From the NCBI GenBank assembly GCA_001642415.1, contig LTDK01000156.1:1-64000 (forward strand): a DNA stretch of 64,000 bases. The letters run 5' to 3'. The notes beneath the pieces were generated by a model, which ran no database searches, was not told where the DNA came from, and saw only the letters and a list, made by a program, of their open reading frames with translations. Made by a program: the position numbers and the translations under genes. This stretch comes from Nematocida ironsii. Lineage: Eukaryota > Microsporidia. Below, in pieces: positions 56,460 through 64,000 of this stretch. Positions within the stretch are counted from its first letter, which is position 1; each line of letters begins with the position of its first letter.

Positions 56460-56598
56460 TTACTGGGGTTAAATTTTCTAAAACTTAAAAATAAAAAACC
56501 AGTACAGTAGAAAGAAACATTCGATAAATAAATCTTTCTCGCCTGCTGAAAACAGTTAAAACTATATTAAACATCCGTACAGTTATGTATTTTACTCT

Positions 56599-58380
56599 TT
56601 ACTCTTTTTTGTCTTTCTTCTCCAGCTTATTTAACAGTATTCTTGCCACTTCTGCCTCTGAAAAGACATATGGGATAAGATCCCGCATCATCTCCTTTCC
56701 AAGAACATGCAATGACCGGTCGCACGCTTCTAAAAAATCGGTGGCAGACCCAGAATATGCGAAAACTCTGTGCAACTCTTCTATTTGGCTATAAAAATCA
56801 ATATTTTCTCCCAGTATGCTAGAATAGTCCAAAAGTGTCTGAAGAAGTATTCTCCAGTGCTCAACCTCTGCTTCTTCTAAGTCCGACTCTATTGCATAGT
56901 ACACCTCCCCTAGAATTCTGCTGTAAAACATTGTCTTTATATGGGTAAGCATAGCACTCGTAAATGTTCTATCTACAGTCTCAATGAAGCTTCTGACTAT
57001 CTCATCAATTTTGCCAACAGCACTTTCCTCGGAAAAATCAATCTTATCTGCTTGTGAGCAGAGAATCAACTGCGAAAATGACTCATCAACTCTATCTACA
57101 ATGTACTCTTCCATCTCGTTGAATATGTGCGCTATGTTTTTATTAACTGCACTCTCTGCATGATTTCTATCTGCTATGTCTGCTACTAAGGAAAGTACAC
57201 CAAGAACTGCCTGAGAATCCGCCAGTTGTAGTGCACACTTCTTAATCTCTGTGATGTCTGGGAAAAGGTATGCCTTTTCAAAGTAACTCAGCACATTTTC
57301 TGTACATATTTTCTGGATTCTTTCCTTTTGTGCTCTTTTAGTACTTGATATTCTCTCTAGAATCTGAAAAATGCCTAATAGCCCCTGTGAAATACTCAGC
57401 ACCTTTTGTTTCTGGAGGCTTTCTGAGAGTAAATACAGAACGGACATATTCTTTTCTTGTGTATTCATTTCTCTTCTATTGTTCAGCCCTTTCTTCTGCG
57501 CATCTGTTATTTCTTCAATCTTTTTTTCATTACATACTTCTCCTATTTTCTGCACTAAGTTATCACAGTACCATGTATCTATATCTTCTATGTGGTAAAC
57601 AGTCCCATAAAACAGCTCTTCATTATATCTTTCAATCTGCTCATAGGATATTCTGTGCAAATCAGATAGCAGCCGGGACTTCACTTCCATCAAAATGTCT
57701 TCGAAAATTGCTAGTTTTGACAGAGTTTCACAGAGCCTATTGCTGGTTACAATTGGCCTATCTCCTTCTAGAGTTATTCCTTCAAGTATTTTTGCCCGTA
57801 CTTCACTCTCTGCTATTTCATTTTTTTTATTTGTTATATATGTAATAAGCTCTATACTACTCTCTGACACTGCGCTTATCACATTGCTGTACAAAAGAAT
57901 TGAGTCTACAACTGTTTTTTTGATGGTCTGTATATAAGCATTTGTGTGGCCAGGCAGATATTTTTGTACATAAGATAAAAGTGCATTGTAGTCCAGTGAG
58001 ACCCTTAGATGATTTACCTTTACCTTCATCCCACTCACTGGAATCACTGTGCTGTGCTCTTTATACAATGTGCTGAAGTACTCAAGAATTTTAGAGCCCA
58101 ACTCCTTCTGATTGATCATTTTGGATAGCTTTGGTATTTCATCTGCTCTCTCAATCCTGCGCTCTATCGCATTCTGCTTGTCTATTTCCTCGTGTAATTT
58201 TTCAAGTCGTTTTTTATACGTCTCTACCTTATCCGGAGTGTTTTTAAGCTCTTTTTCTTTCTGCGCCAATTCGGCTATTTCTTTGTCTAAATTGTCCATT
58301 TTCTCTTGTATTTTCTTTATTTCTTCTGCTTCTGCTCTCATTCCTTCCGCCGTTTTTAAATATTCAAGAAATTCATCCAT
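56599..58380 (-). CDS. Coiled-coil protein, possible vesicle tether subunit
   Basis: A protein of 593 residues from the ATG at 58380 (the frame continues only to a TTG). Residues 12-85 are a strong coiled coil (EEIKKIQEKMDNLDKEIAEL). The remainder is all-helical without a membrane segment. A coiled-coil N-terminus and long helical bundle are typical of CATCHR tethers such as Tip20/RINT1 or exocyst and COG subunits, but I see no diagnostic motif. An ATAACCCGAA motif lies 55 nt upstream. Confidence 0.65.
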   Translation of the reverse strand: MDEFLEYLKTAEGMRAEAEEIKKIQEKMDNLDKEIAELAQKEKELKNTPDKVETYKKRLEKLHEEIDKQNAIERRIERADEIPKLSKMINQKELGSKILEYFSTLYKEHSTVIPVSGMKVKVNHLRVSLDYNALLSYVQKYLPGHTNAYIQTIKKTVVDSILLYSNVISAVSESSIELITYITNKKNEIAESEVRAKILEGITLEGDRPIVTSNRLCETLSKLAIFEDILMEVKSRLLSDLHRISYEQIERYNEELFYGTVYHIEDIDTWYCDNLVQKIGEVCNEKKIEEITDAQKKGLNNRREMNTQEKNMSVLYLLSESLQKQKVLSISQGLLGIFQILERISSTKRAQKERIQKICTENVLSYFEKAYLFPDITEIKKCALQLADSQAVLGVLSLVADIADRNHAESAVNKNIAHIFNEMEEYIVDRVDESFSQLILCSQADKIDFSEESAVGKIDEIVRSFIETVDRTFTSAMLTHIKTMFYSRILGEVYYAIESDLEEAEVEHWRILLQTLLDYSSILGENIDFYSQIEELHRVFAYSGSATDFLEACDRSLHVLGKEMMRDLIPYVFSEAEVARILLNKLEKKDKKE

Positions 58381-58434
58381 TGCACACTTCAAAGAATAAC
58401 AAAAAATATGAATAAAACTTTATTTAAATAGAGA

Positions 58435-58460
58435 ACTCCGGGTTAATTCGGGTTATTCCG
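58435..58460. promoter_or_regulatory. Phased TTCGGGTTAT motif upstream of coiled-coil gene
   Basis: CCGGGTTA and TTCGGGTTAT spaced 10 bp apart, the reverse complement form of the ATAACCCGAA motif, about 55 bp upstream of the start of the coiled-coil gene and 64 nt past the CLP1 stop codon. Confidence 0.5.
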
Positions 58461-58523
58461 TACAGTATTTCAGTAATAGAAAATAGCCATCAAAAGGAAG
58501 CCCTTCTCTCGTTTAGATACTAA

Positions 58524-59687
58524 TTAGTTCATCATTCTTATCTTCCCCTGTATTAAAAATGGTTTGTTTGGTGCTTTAGGCTGAGGGCACAGTACCTTTA
58601 TCTCTTTTTCTGTGACTATTTCTAGAATAGCTAAGTATCCTATAATAGGGGAGGAAGGAACATCCTCTATGCTCTCAGCTGAAGAAATAGCTAGAATTGA
58701 CCCCTCTATTGGAGTGCAATCTAGTACAGCAGTGGATACCTTTCTCTTTGACGACCCTAAAGGAAGCGCAGACATTGGAGCCATGTGCTCATCTCCAACC
58801 TGCACAACTCGGTACTCATTTTCCTGTACAGTGTCATTCTCTGTTAGCTTTATAGTAATTGTGCATGGGCTGTACTCGTCCTGCTCTCCATAGAAATATG
58901 TCTTTATTCGATTTGCTATCTGGTTTCTTCTCTGCTCGGTGCCTCTTTTTACCAGGCCTGGGAACCGTGGAATGTATATTTTATTCTCAACTGAAATTTG
59001 AGTATAAAACTTCTCATTTCCAATTACAAGTAAATAATCAGCTCCACACGTTTCAAATAACTCCTCTACCTCGGACTTTGTGATTTCATTGTGCCCAACT
59101 ATCATGGCAGCCTCTGCTGTCTTTTGTCTCCCCGAGGCAAGCATCTCTTGTGTTAAAAGAGAGTATAAGTCTATGTTGTCATTTGCACTCGTAGATCCTG
59201 TAAAATACGCCAATTTCTCAGTTATTGTTGCTCTTTCTATTGGACTGAACGGCTCCTGAACCATTGCGCTTGTAATATTCCCGGGAAACAAAAGTGTTCC
59301 GTTGTACACATCTAAGTCTGTATACAGAACCTTGTCCCTCTTTCTTATAAAGTAGTTCGTAAGAATGTTCGCACAAGTGGACCTCCCCTCTCCTATAACC
59401 AGTACTTTCTTCTTATGCATGTTGTACAGATTATGGAACACATTAAAAATATATGGAATGTTTGTCTCCTGTGATATATAATAAAATGCATCACTTGCCG
59501 CTAGTTTAATTCTACACCCAGTGCATGTAAAAATAACAAACTGTTCCTCCTTCACCGTGTACCACTTCCCCAGCAGAAGTTCTTGGCCAGATATTTCTGC
59601 TGTGTTTTCTGACAGAACAAATTTTGCTTTTGTGTTTGGGGGTATTTCTATTCTTAGCTCGCATCCCGCACTTAACTCAATGTCCAT
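58524..59687 (-). CDS. CLP1: mRNA cleavage factor Clp1 with degenerate P-loop
   Basis: A protein of 387 residues. CELRIEIPPNTKAKFVL, then AEISGQELLLGKWYTV, TGCRIKL and YTDLDVYNGTLLFPGNI fit the Clp1 N-terminal and kinase-like domains, and the C-terminus KVLCPQPKAPNKPFLIQG fits the Clp1 end. The Walker A site reads GEGRST, lacking GK and two residues shorter than usual. Clp1 acts in pre-mRNA 3' end processing (CF IA) in yeast. I use the first ATG, at 59687; the frame upstream starts with GTG and would overlap the ALKBH1-like gene. This leaves 22 nt between the two. Confidence 0.85.
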   Translation of the reverse strand: MDIELSAGCELRIEIPPNTKAKFVLSENTAEISGQELLLGKWYTVKEEQFVIFTCTGCRIKLAASDAFYYISQETNIPYIFNVFHNLYNMHKKKVLVIGEGRSTCANILTNYFIRKRDKVLYTDLDVYNGTLLFPGNITSAMVQEPFSPIERATITEKLAYFTGSTSANDNIDLYSLLTQEMLASGRQKTAEAAMIVGHNEITKSEVEELFETCGADYLLVIGNEKFYTQISVENKIYIPRFPGLVKRGTEQRRNQIANRIKTYFYGEQDEYSPCTITIKLTENDTVQENEYRVVQVGDEHMAPMSALPLGSSKRKVSTAVLDCTPIEGSILAISSAESIEDVPSSPIIGYLAILEIVTEKEIKVLCPQPKAPNKPFLIQGKIRMMN

Positions 59688-59709
59688 TAATTTTTCTAAA
59701 AGAAGAGTT

Positions 59710-60657
59710 TTAATCGTATTTATATGCTTGTCGCACACTTATATTGATCCGTGACTCTGAAATAAGACTGAAAAATTCTTCGTTCTTATAGTCCTCTAGC
59801 CCTTTGTTCAAGCTGAGTATTTTTGGCACACCGTGGAAATACTCTCTTGAGTCTCCTATTAAAATCGCAATGTCTCCATCCTCTAAAAGAAAAGTGTCCA
59901 CAGAGGGGTCTTCTCTCTCTTTTGTTCCCAACACAAAGACGCATGATGCCCCAAAACTAAAAGATATCAGCGGTTTGCTCATGTCTTCCTCATACCTATC
60001 AATGTGGCTCATAATTCTATCTTTTTTCTGATAATAGTTTATAACTGCTGTTTCGGGTATAAAGCTTACTTTGCAAATCTCCTGTGATATGTCCTTGCAC
60101 ACTTGGTCTATCACATCTGGTATTTTACTTGTTATTTCTTTGTTATATGCTTTTATTTCCCAGTCATAATATATTCCTATACTGCTCCACCTTATTTTTT
60201 TAATTAGTTCTATTGGACTTATTTTTACTATTCCTGTATTTAAAAAGCTTTCTTTTTCTTCTGGTGGTGCATACGGGTTCTGCTTTATTTTAATTTTAGC
60301 CACAGGACTATCATACATTTTAACTGATATTTCTTTGTTATGCAGATACGCCCCATATATGTCCAAATCTTCTATTTCAAGCGATCTATCTATACTGTTT
60401 CGGTAGGGCGGGTATAACAACTTTGTGAGAACTTCCTTTGTTATTTCCCTTTTTACCTCTTTTCTTAGAGGGTTTGGTATAAAGATAAATCCTCCCTTAA
60501 AATAATATGCAGTGACTGTGTCTTTAAGAAATTTGCTGTTTGTTGTGATCTGCTCTTGGCTCTGGCAAAACGTATGCGCATTTGTGCTGTTTATAGTTGG
60601 GAGTGCCTCAGAGTGCATATGATATTTTTCTACCTCTCTTAATTTAGTTCTTTCCAT
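59710..60657 (-). CDS. ALKBH1: AlkB-family dioxygenase, ALKBH1-like
   Basis: A protein of 315 residues of the Fe(II)/2-oxoglutarate dioxygenase family. NYYQKKDRIMSHIDRYEEDMSKPLISFSFG matches ALKBH1. Iron ligands are His218, Asp220 and His275 (EYFHGVP), and 2-oxoglutarate-binding arginines are at 303 and 309 in RINISVR, so the site is complete. The N-terminal 120 residues are weakly conserved. ALKBH1 proteins demethylate tRNA and DNA bases; the target here is unknown. CLP1 begins 22 nt downstream. Confidence 0.85.
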   Translation of the reverse strand: MERTKLREVEKYHMHSEALPTINSTNAHTFCQSQEQITTNSKFLKDTVTAYYFKGGFIFIPNPLRKEVKREITKEVLTKLLYPPYRNSIDRSLEIEDLDIYGAYLHNKEISVKMYDSPVAKIKIKQNPYAPPEEKESFLNTGIVKISPIELIKKIRWSSIGIYYDWEIKAYNKEITSKIPDVIDQVCKDISQEICKVSFIPETAVINYYQKKDRIMSHIDRYEEDMSKPLISFSFGASCVFVLGTKEREDPSVDTFLLEDGDIAILIGDSREYFHGVPKILSLNKGLEDYKNEEFFSLISESRINISVRQAYKYD

Positions 60658-61001
60658 TATTAATTCAAGAAAAAAAAACTGTAATACTCTTCTGCCGTGT
60701 ACACTTTTTAATATACATATTCCATAGTAATTATTTGTTTTTTATACACTAATTCTATAACTATAATTACTCACAGCAATGCATATACATCAGAACACAG
60801 TAAACTAGATTTATATTTCTAATATCCAGAACAGAATTGCATGGTTGGCGGCTTGGAAATTCAGATTGTTGTTTTAATTGTTATATATCATCTTTATTTA
60901 TTTATAGCACTGCTAGAAGATAATTTTGTTTTCTTTTTCAAATTGAGAAATTATTGCAAAAACCACACTATCTTTGCATTCTATTCACATAGCCATTAGT
61001 C
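60658..61001. other. AT-rich intergenic region
   Basis: 344 bp between the ALKBH1-like start and the Sqt1-like stop. AT-rich. I see no frame, repeat copy or RNA gene. Confidence 0.4.
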
Positions 61002-62018
61002 TTACAATTTAAGAAACTCAATCCCTTCCACGGTTGCTGCACATATAAATCTGTTAAACACCACTGCATTTAATGTTATGCTGTTTAGAGCATACTCGCA
61101 GATCATTGTATTATCCATTTTTAAAGAAAACACACAGACCTTTCCCGCATTTGTTATTGCCATGGCCACTGCTTCTGATACTGTAATTATTTTAACTACA
61201 CATTCTTTATCCTCAGACAGCTTGCAAACTCTCTCTGTTTTATATTTTATGTTCAGTATAGAAACTGTAGACGAGAAATCCCCATAAATTAGCGTGTCTT
61301 CAAAGAATGCAAGTGATTCAACTGACTCCCTCTCTGCCTGAGCATTCTGATACACATTAGTTAATTTTCCCTGCTCTGGAGAGTATGAAAGAAGAACCAG
61401 TGTTCCATTTCCATATCCTACTGCGACTGTTTTCCCAGTTTTGTTTATCTGCACAGCCCGAATGTCTGTCTCAAACTCGGCTTTATACCTAGCAGATACA
61501 CTTCCCGTGTCTTTGCTAAATATTATTATATGCGTGCCAGAGACTGTGTATAAGAAAGAGTCTGACTCCAATATGTCCTGGATCTCTGAAGAATGCCCGG
61601 CATATATTCTTACTGCCCTTGCCTCAATTGCTGCGATGTCTGCAGGGAATTCTTCTACCAAGCCATCCGCTGTACCTATATATATCCTCTTCTTGTCTTT
61701 TGAAAGCACTGCCTTGGTTATATCCATCTGCAAACACACTATGTTTACATCTTTTGTATATCGCCCATTCTCTTTTATGAGATTTATTTCAGCAATTGTT
61801 CCATCCATTGCAACAGCAATTGCTTTATCACTAGAAATAAATTCTGTCATTATAACTGAATCCTCAAATCCTTCAATCACTTCATCTATGACATAGCTTT
61901 CTCCATTAAATATGTGGAATGTAACTGCATCGTCTCCTCCCCCGGATATAACCATGTTTGTCTCCTTACATGTGTCAATACAGTATACTTCTTCTGTTTT
62001 TTCTTTTATTTCTTCCAT
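61002..62018 (-). CDS. SQT1: WD40 protein, AAMP/Sqt1-like
   Basis: A beta-propeller protein of 338 residues. The start of the propeller, TNMVISGGGDDAVTFHIFNGE followed by GFEDSVIMTEFISSDKAIAVAMDGTI, resembles Sqt1/AAMP, the dedicated chaperone of ribosomal protein uL16. Six or seven divergent blades can be followed to the C-terminus. WD40 proteins are hard to assign, so the Sqt1 identity is an inference. Confidence 0.55.
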   Translation of the reverse strand: MEEIKEKTEEVYCIDTCKETNMVISGGGDDAVTFHIFNGESYVIDEVIEGFEDSVIMTEFISSDKAIAVAMDGTIAEINLIKENGRYTKDVNIVCLQMDITKAVLSKDKKRIYIGTADGLVEEFPADIAAIEARAVRIYAGHSSEIQDILESDSFLYTVSGTHIIIFSKDTGSVSARYKAEFETDIRAVQINKTGKTVAVGYGNGTLVLLSYSPEQGKLTNVYQNAQAERESVESLAFFEDTLIYGDFSSTVSILNIKYKTERVCKLSEDKECVVKIITVSEAVAMAITNAGKVCVFSLKMDNTMICEYALNSITLNAVVFNRFICAATVEGIEFLKL

Positions 62019-62145
62019 TCGAAATATTTTGCAGCGTATTTTCTAATTTTATTTATCTTCTAATAGCTGCATTAACTGTCGCATTTTATTATACATCCAG
62101 GACACAATAGAAAAACTCAGATAAATCCACTATCACATTATCTAT

Positions 62146-63684
62146 TTATTTTATCTTTTTGGCCAAATCGCTGTTCCCCTCTAGCAGTGTAGTTAAAAAC
62201 TCGTCAGTTACTTTCTTTCTAGCAATTGGTGGTTTATAGTACAAGCCCTCTTCAGTTACTATTCGTATAATGCATGCAAGGCATTTAGTAAAATTAGTCA
62301 GGGTAAAAAAGCCATTCTGAAAGTTTGAATTCTTTCTAACAAGCAGCCGAATATGCACTGCATTTCCGTTGTCTAAAGACATTGGAGCAAAGACAAGCCC
62401 AGAAAGCATTTTCTCTTCTGCCACATACCACTGTAGCCTCTTTTTAAGCTTTAGAATAGATTCGTTTGAGCATTCTATGTTAATAGGCAAGTCAATGGTC
62501 CAGTACTGTGAAATAGATCTCCTAACGTTTACCACAGGAAACTTACTCACCACACTGTTCTGTATTATAGTGTAAACACCCGCCCATGTAGTAAAGCAAG
62601 TGGAAAAAAGCCCTACCTTATTTACAATCATATTTTCTCCCTTAATAAGCACACGATCCCCTGTGTCATATGGATGGGATATAAGCAAAAATATAAAGCT
62701 TTCAAAAAAGCTAATGCTTCCTGGTATTATCGCATTTATCAGAGAAAAGGAGAAGAGTGTCTGTAAGAACAAGTTCTGCATATTCATAGAAATGGTAAAT
62801 ACTATAAAGACCAGTATTCCTTCAACAATACACAAGAACCAGTTAAAATGACTGAGTAATCTTCTGCAGTCTTTAATCGCCATGTACAGATTGGTTCTTT
62901 CTAGCGATATTTGTCTAAATGTTTCCTTGAAAGTTGAATACTGGATTCGGCTTCTTTCTCCATAAGAAATAAGAGAAAAAAGAACATTTGCATCTTCTGG
63001 AGAAAAAACATCCAGAAGGGATGCAACTGAAATTGCTCCTTCTACTTCATCCATCTGTGGGGTAAGTCTGGGCCTATTTGGAATTCTAAGACTCTCACCC
63101 AGCCCATAACCATACTCCTCTAATACCGACCCTTCTGTTTCATCTGTTCTTCGCCACTTTTTAAAGATATCCAATAGTGGCAGATCTTCTGGCCGCCCTT
63201 TTTTATAAAATGTATCTATTTTTAGATCCTTTCTCAACTCTTCCTGAGTTATTTTGCCAGTTGCATACAAAAGATACTTCTCCAAATGCAAGACCTCCAT
63301 ATTATGGCCAGTACTAAAGTCCTTCAGTAGATTCCTTTTTGCTGTGGCGTATAGCACCATAAGCAATGCTCGCACTGCAGTATCTGTTAACACCACAATA
63401 TGAATTCCATACAAGGAGTATTCCACCCACGGCCACTCTGTAATAACTCCCAAAAGAAATAACTGGAGCCGTATTTTATAGAAAACAAAGCAGGGAATAC
63501 TGTATTTACACCTCCTGTACAGTAATGGAAATATCCCAAAAAGTGTTATGGCTGAAATCAAGTGAACTAATAACACAGTTTCTCTTCTGCTTTCTGTATT
63601 CATAAGCATCAGGCCAATTCCCCAATTTGCAAGTGTAAACACCCCCAGCAAGACAATAAAGAATACATCCTCTTTAAGTCTCAT
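62146..63684 (-). CDS. MscS-type mechanosensitive channel, fungal Msy type
   Basis: A membrane protein of 512 residues. FLLISHPYDTGDRVLIKGENMIVNKVGLFSTCF and QNSVVSKFPVVNVRRSISQYW are the conserved MscS pore-adjacent motifs. Four to five membrane segments precede it. A region with the helix-loop-helix layout of an EF hand lies at about 215-260 (LDVFSPEDANVLF...STFKETF), as in fission yeast Msy1/Msy2, but its loop SYGERSRIQYST lacks the acidic calcium ligands. Such channels release osmolytes under membrane tension. Confidence 0.88.
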   Translation of the reverse strand: MRLKEDVFFIVLLGVFTLANWGIGLMLMNTESRRETVLLVHLISAITLFGIFPLLYRRCKYSIPCFVFYKIRLQLFLLGVITEWPWVEYSLYGIHIVVLTDTAVRALLMVLYATAKRNLLKDFSTGHNMEVLHLEKYLLYATGKITQEELRKDLKIDTFYKKGRPEDLPLLDIFKKWRRTDETEGSVLEEYGYGLGESLRIPNRPRLTPQMDEVEGAISVASLLDVFSPEDANVLFSLISYGERSRIQYSTFKETFRQISLERTNLYMAIKDCRRLLSHFNWFLCIVEGILVFIVFTISMNMQNLFLQTLFSFSLINAIIPGSISFFESFIFLLISHPYDTGDRVLIKGENMIVNKVGLFSTCFTTWAGVYTIIQNSVVSKFPVVNVRRSISQYWTIDLPINIECSNESILKLKKRLQWYVAEEKMLSGLVFAPMSLDNGNAVHIRLLVRKNSNFQNGFFTLTNFTKCLACIIRIVTEEGLYYKPPIARKKVTDEFLTTLLEGNSDLAKKIK

Positions 63685-63759
63685 AAATAAATATTTTTAG
63701 TTTCTTAAATAAACAATGCTATAGGGCAATTTATTACTTACAATTATACCCCAAATAAA

Positions 63760-64000
63760 TTAAGATGTAGTTTTTCCTTCTATATAACCAATTATATATT
63801 TCTCTAGTATTTTCTTATAATTGATCCACGGGTGCAGTGCATAGAACAGCTCAGTGCAATCTTTTCCTGCATTTTCGTATATTATACTTGATCCTCCGGG
63901 GTGTGCTTTTGCGTATTCTGTTACATCATAAACGATATTTGATAAAATTATCCAGCAGCTGCTTTTTGTTGTATGCTTAGCCACTTCTTCTATTGAATAT
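63760..64000 (-). CDS. CYB5: Cytochrome b5-domain protein, 5' end outside window
   Basis: The C-terminal 80 residues of a gene that runs off the window. The frame stays open to base 64000 with YSIEEVAKHTTKSSCWIIL, the usual cytochrome b5 start; the GTG at 63984 is an internal codon, not the start. The heme ligand histidines are visible in HPGG and in ALHPW. It ends shortly after the IIGYIEG segment, without a membrane anchor, so a soluble form is likely. Cytochrome b5 donates electrons to lipid desaturases and related enzymes. Confidence 0.85.
   Translation of the reverse strand, partial: YSIEEVAKHTTKSSCWIILSNIVYDVTEYAKAHPGGSSIIYENAGKDCTELFYALHPWINYKKILEKYIIGYIEGKTTS

Noticed and set aside
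59688..59738. Start of CLP1 at 59738 with overlap into the ALKBH1-like gene
   Set aside because: The codon at 59738 is GTG; the first ATG at 59687 matches the family N-terminus and removes the overlap.
1..64000. CRISPR array, bacterial operons, rRNA operon
   Set aside because: No regularly spaced repeats, no bacterial gene order and no rRNA sequence are seen; gene content is eukaryotic.

Overview
The window reads as a contig of a microsporidian genome (an obligate intracellular relative of fungi). Every gene is a single uninterrupted reading frame, intergenic DNA is very AT-rich, and the products are eukaryotic and fungus-like but short and divergent: ribosomal proteins, EF-1alpha with microsporidian-type switch regions, valyl-tRNA synthetase, an APC/C activator, UFD2, a cullin, the GPI enzyme GWT1 and a KTR mannosyltransferase. 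I saw no intron, no rRNA and only one tRNA. A Nematocida-like species is my best guess from the intronless, fairly full-length genes, but that is inference.

Layout. 1-1157: gene-free and repeat-bearing. 1.2-3.2 kb: membrane-anchored subtilase and eL34. 3.5-7 kb: small hypothetical, tRNA-Glu(CTC), NAA20, CIA2, eL42, DIM1. 7.5-13.4 kb: SEC63, eL13, uS9, coiled-coil protein, V-ATPase F, small hypothetical, eL30, membrane protein. 14.2-17.9 kb: a minus-strand run of MRD1, eS12, a Spo7-like protein and a PlsC-type acyltransferase. 18-21.5 kb: large acidic membrane protein and CDC20/CDH1. 22-23.3 kb: an integrase-fold protein that has lost catalytic residues. 23.9-30.6 kb: UFD2, RPC37-like, SMARCD/Swp73, eIF1A, Pom33-like. 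31-42.6 kb: ValRS, GWT1, DOM34, KTR mannosyltransferase, a disordered protein, EF-1alpha, USP. 43.3-50.5 kb: THADA/Trm732, small membrane protein, cullin, FAP7. 50.6-58.4 kb: GRAM-TBC RabGAP, TAF11, YIP1, secreted membrane protein, uL18, coiled-coil protein. 58.5-64 kb: CLP1, ALKBH1-like, Sqt1-like, MscS channel and the 3' part of a cytochrome b5 gene cut by the window end.

Themes. Several genes serve ribosome production (six or seven ribosomal proteins, DIM1, MRD1, FAP7, Sqt1-like), protein turnover (CDC20/CDH1, UFD2, USP, cullin) and membrane or secretory work (SEC63, YIP1, GRAM-TBC, Spo7-like, acyltransferase, GWT1, KTR). They are not operons, but spacing is very tight: several divergent pairs have start codons only 22-52 bp apart. 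Most ribosomal protein genes carry a C-run or G-run just before the start codon.

The least expected signals are a dispersed 10-bp-phased motif (ATAACCCGAA), a 21-bp palindrome found at two distant intergenic sites, a roughly 60-bp repeat present four times (one inverted pair), the degenerate integrase, a SEC63 J domain without HPD, and a CLP1 with an eroded P-loop.
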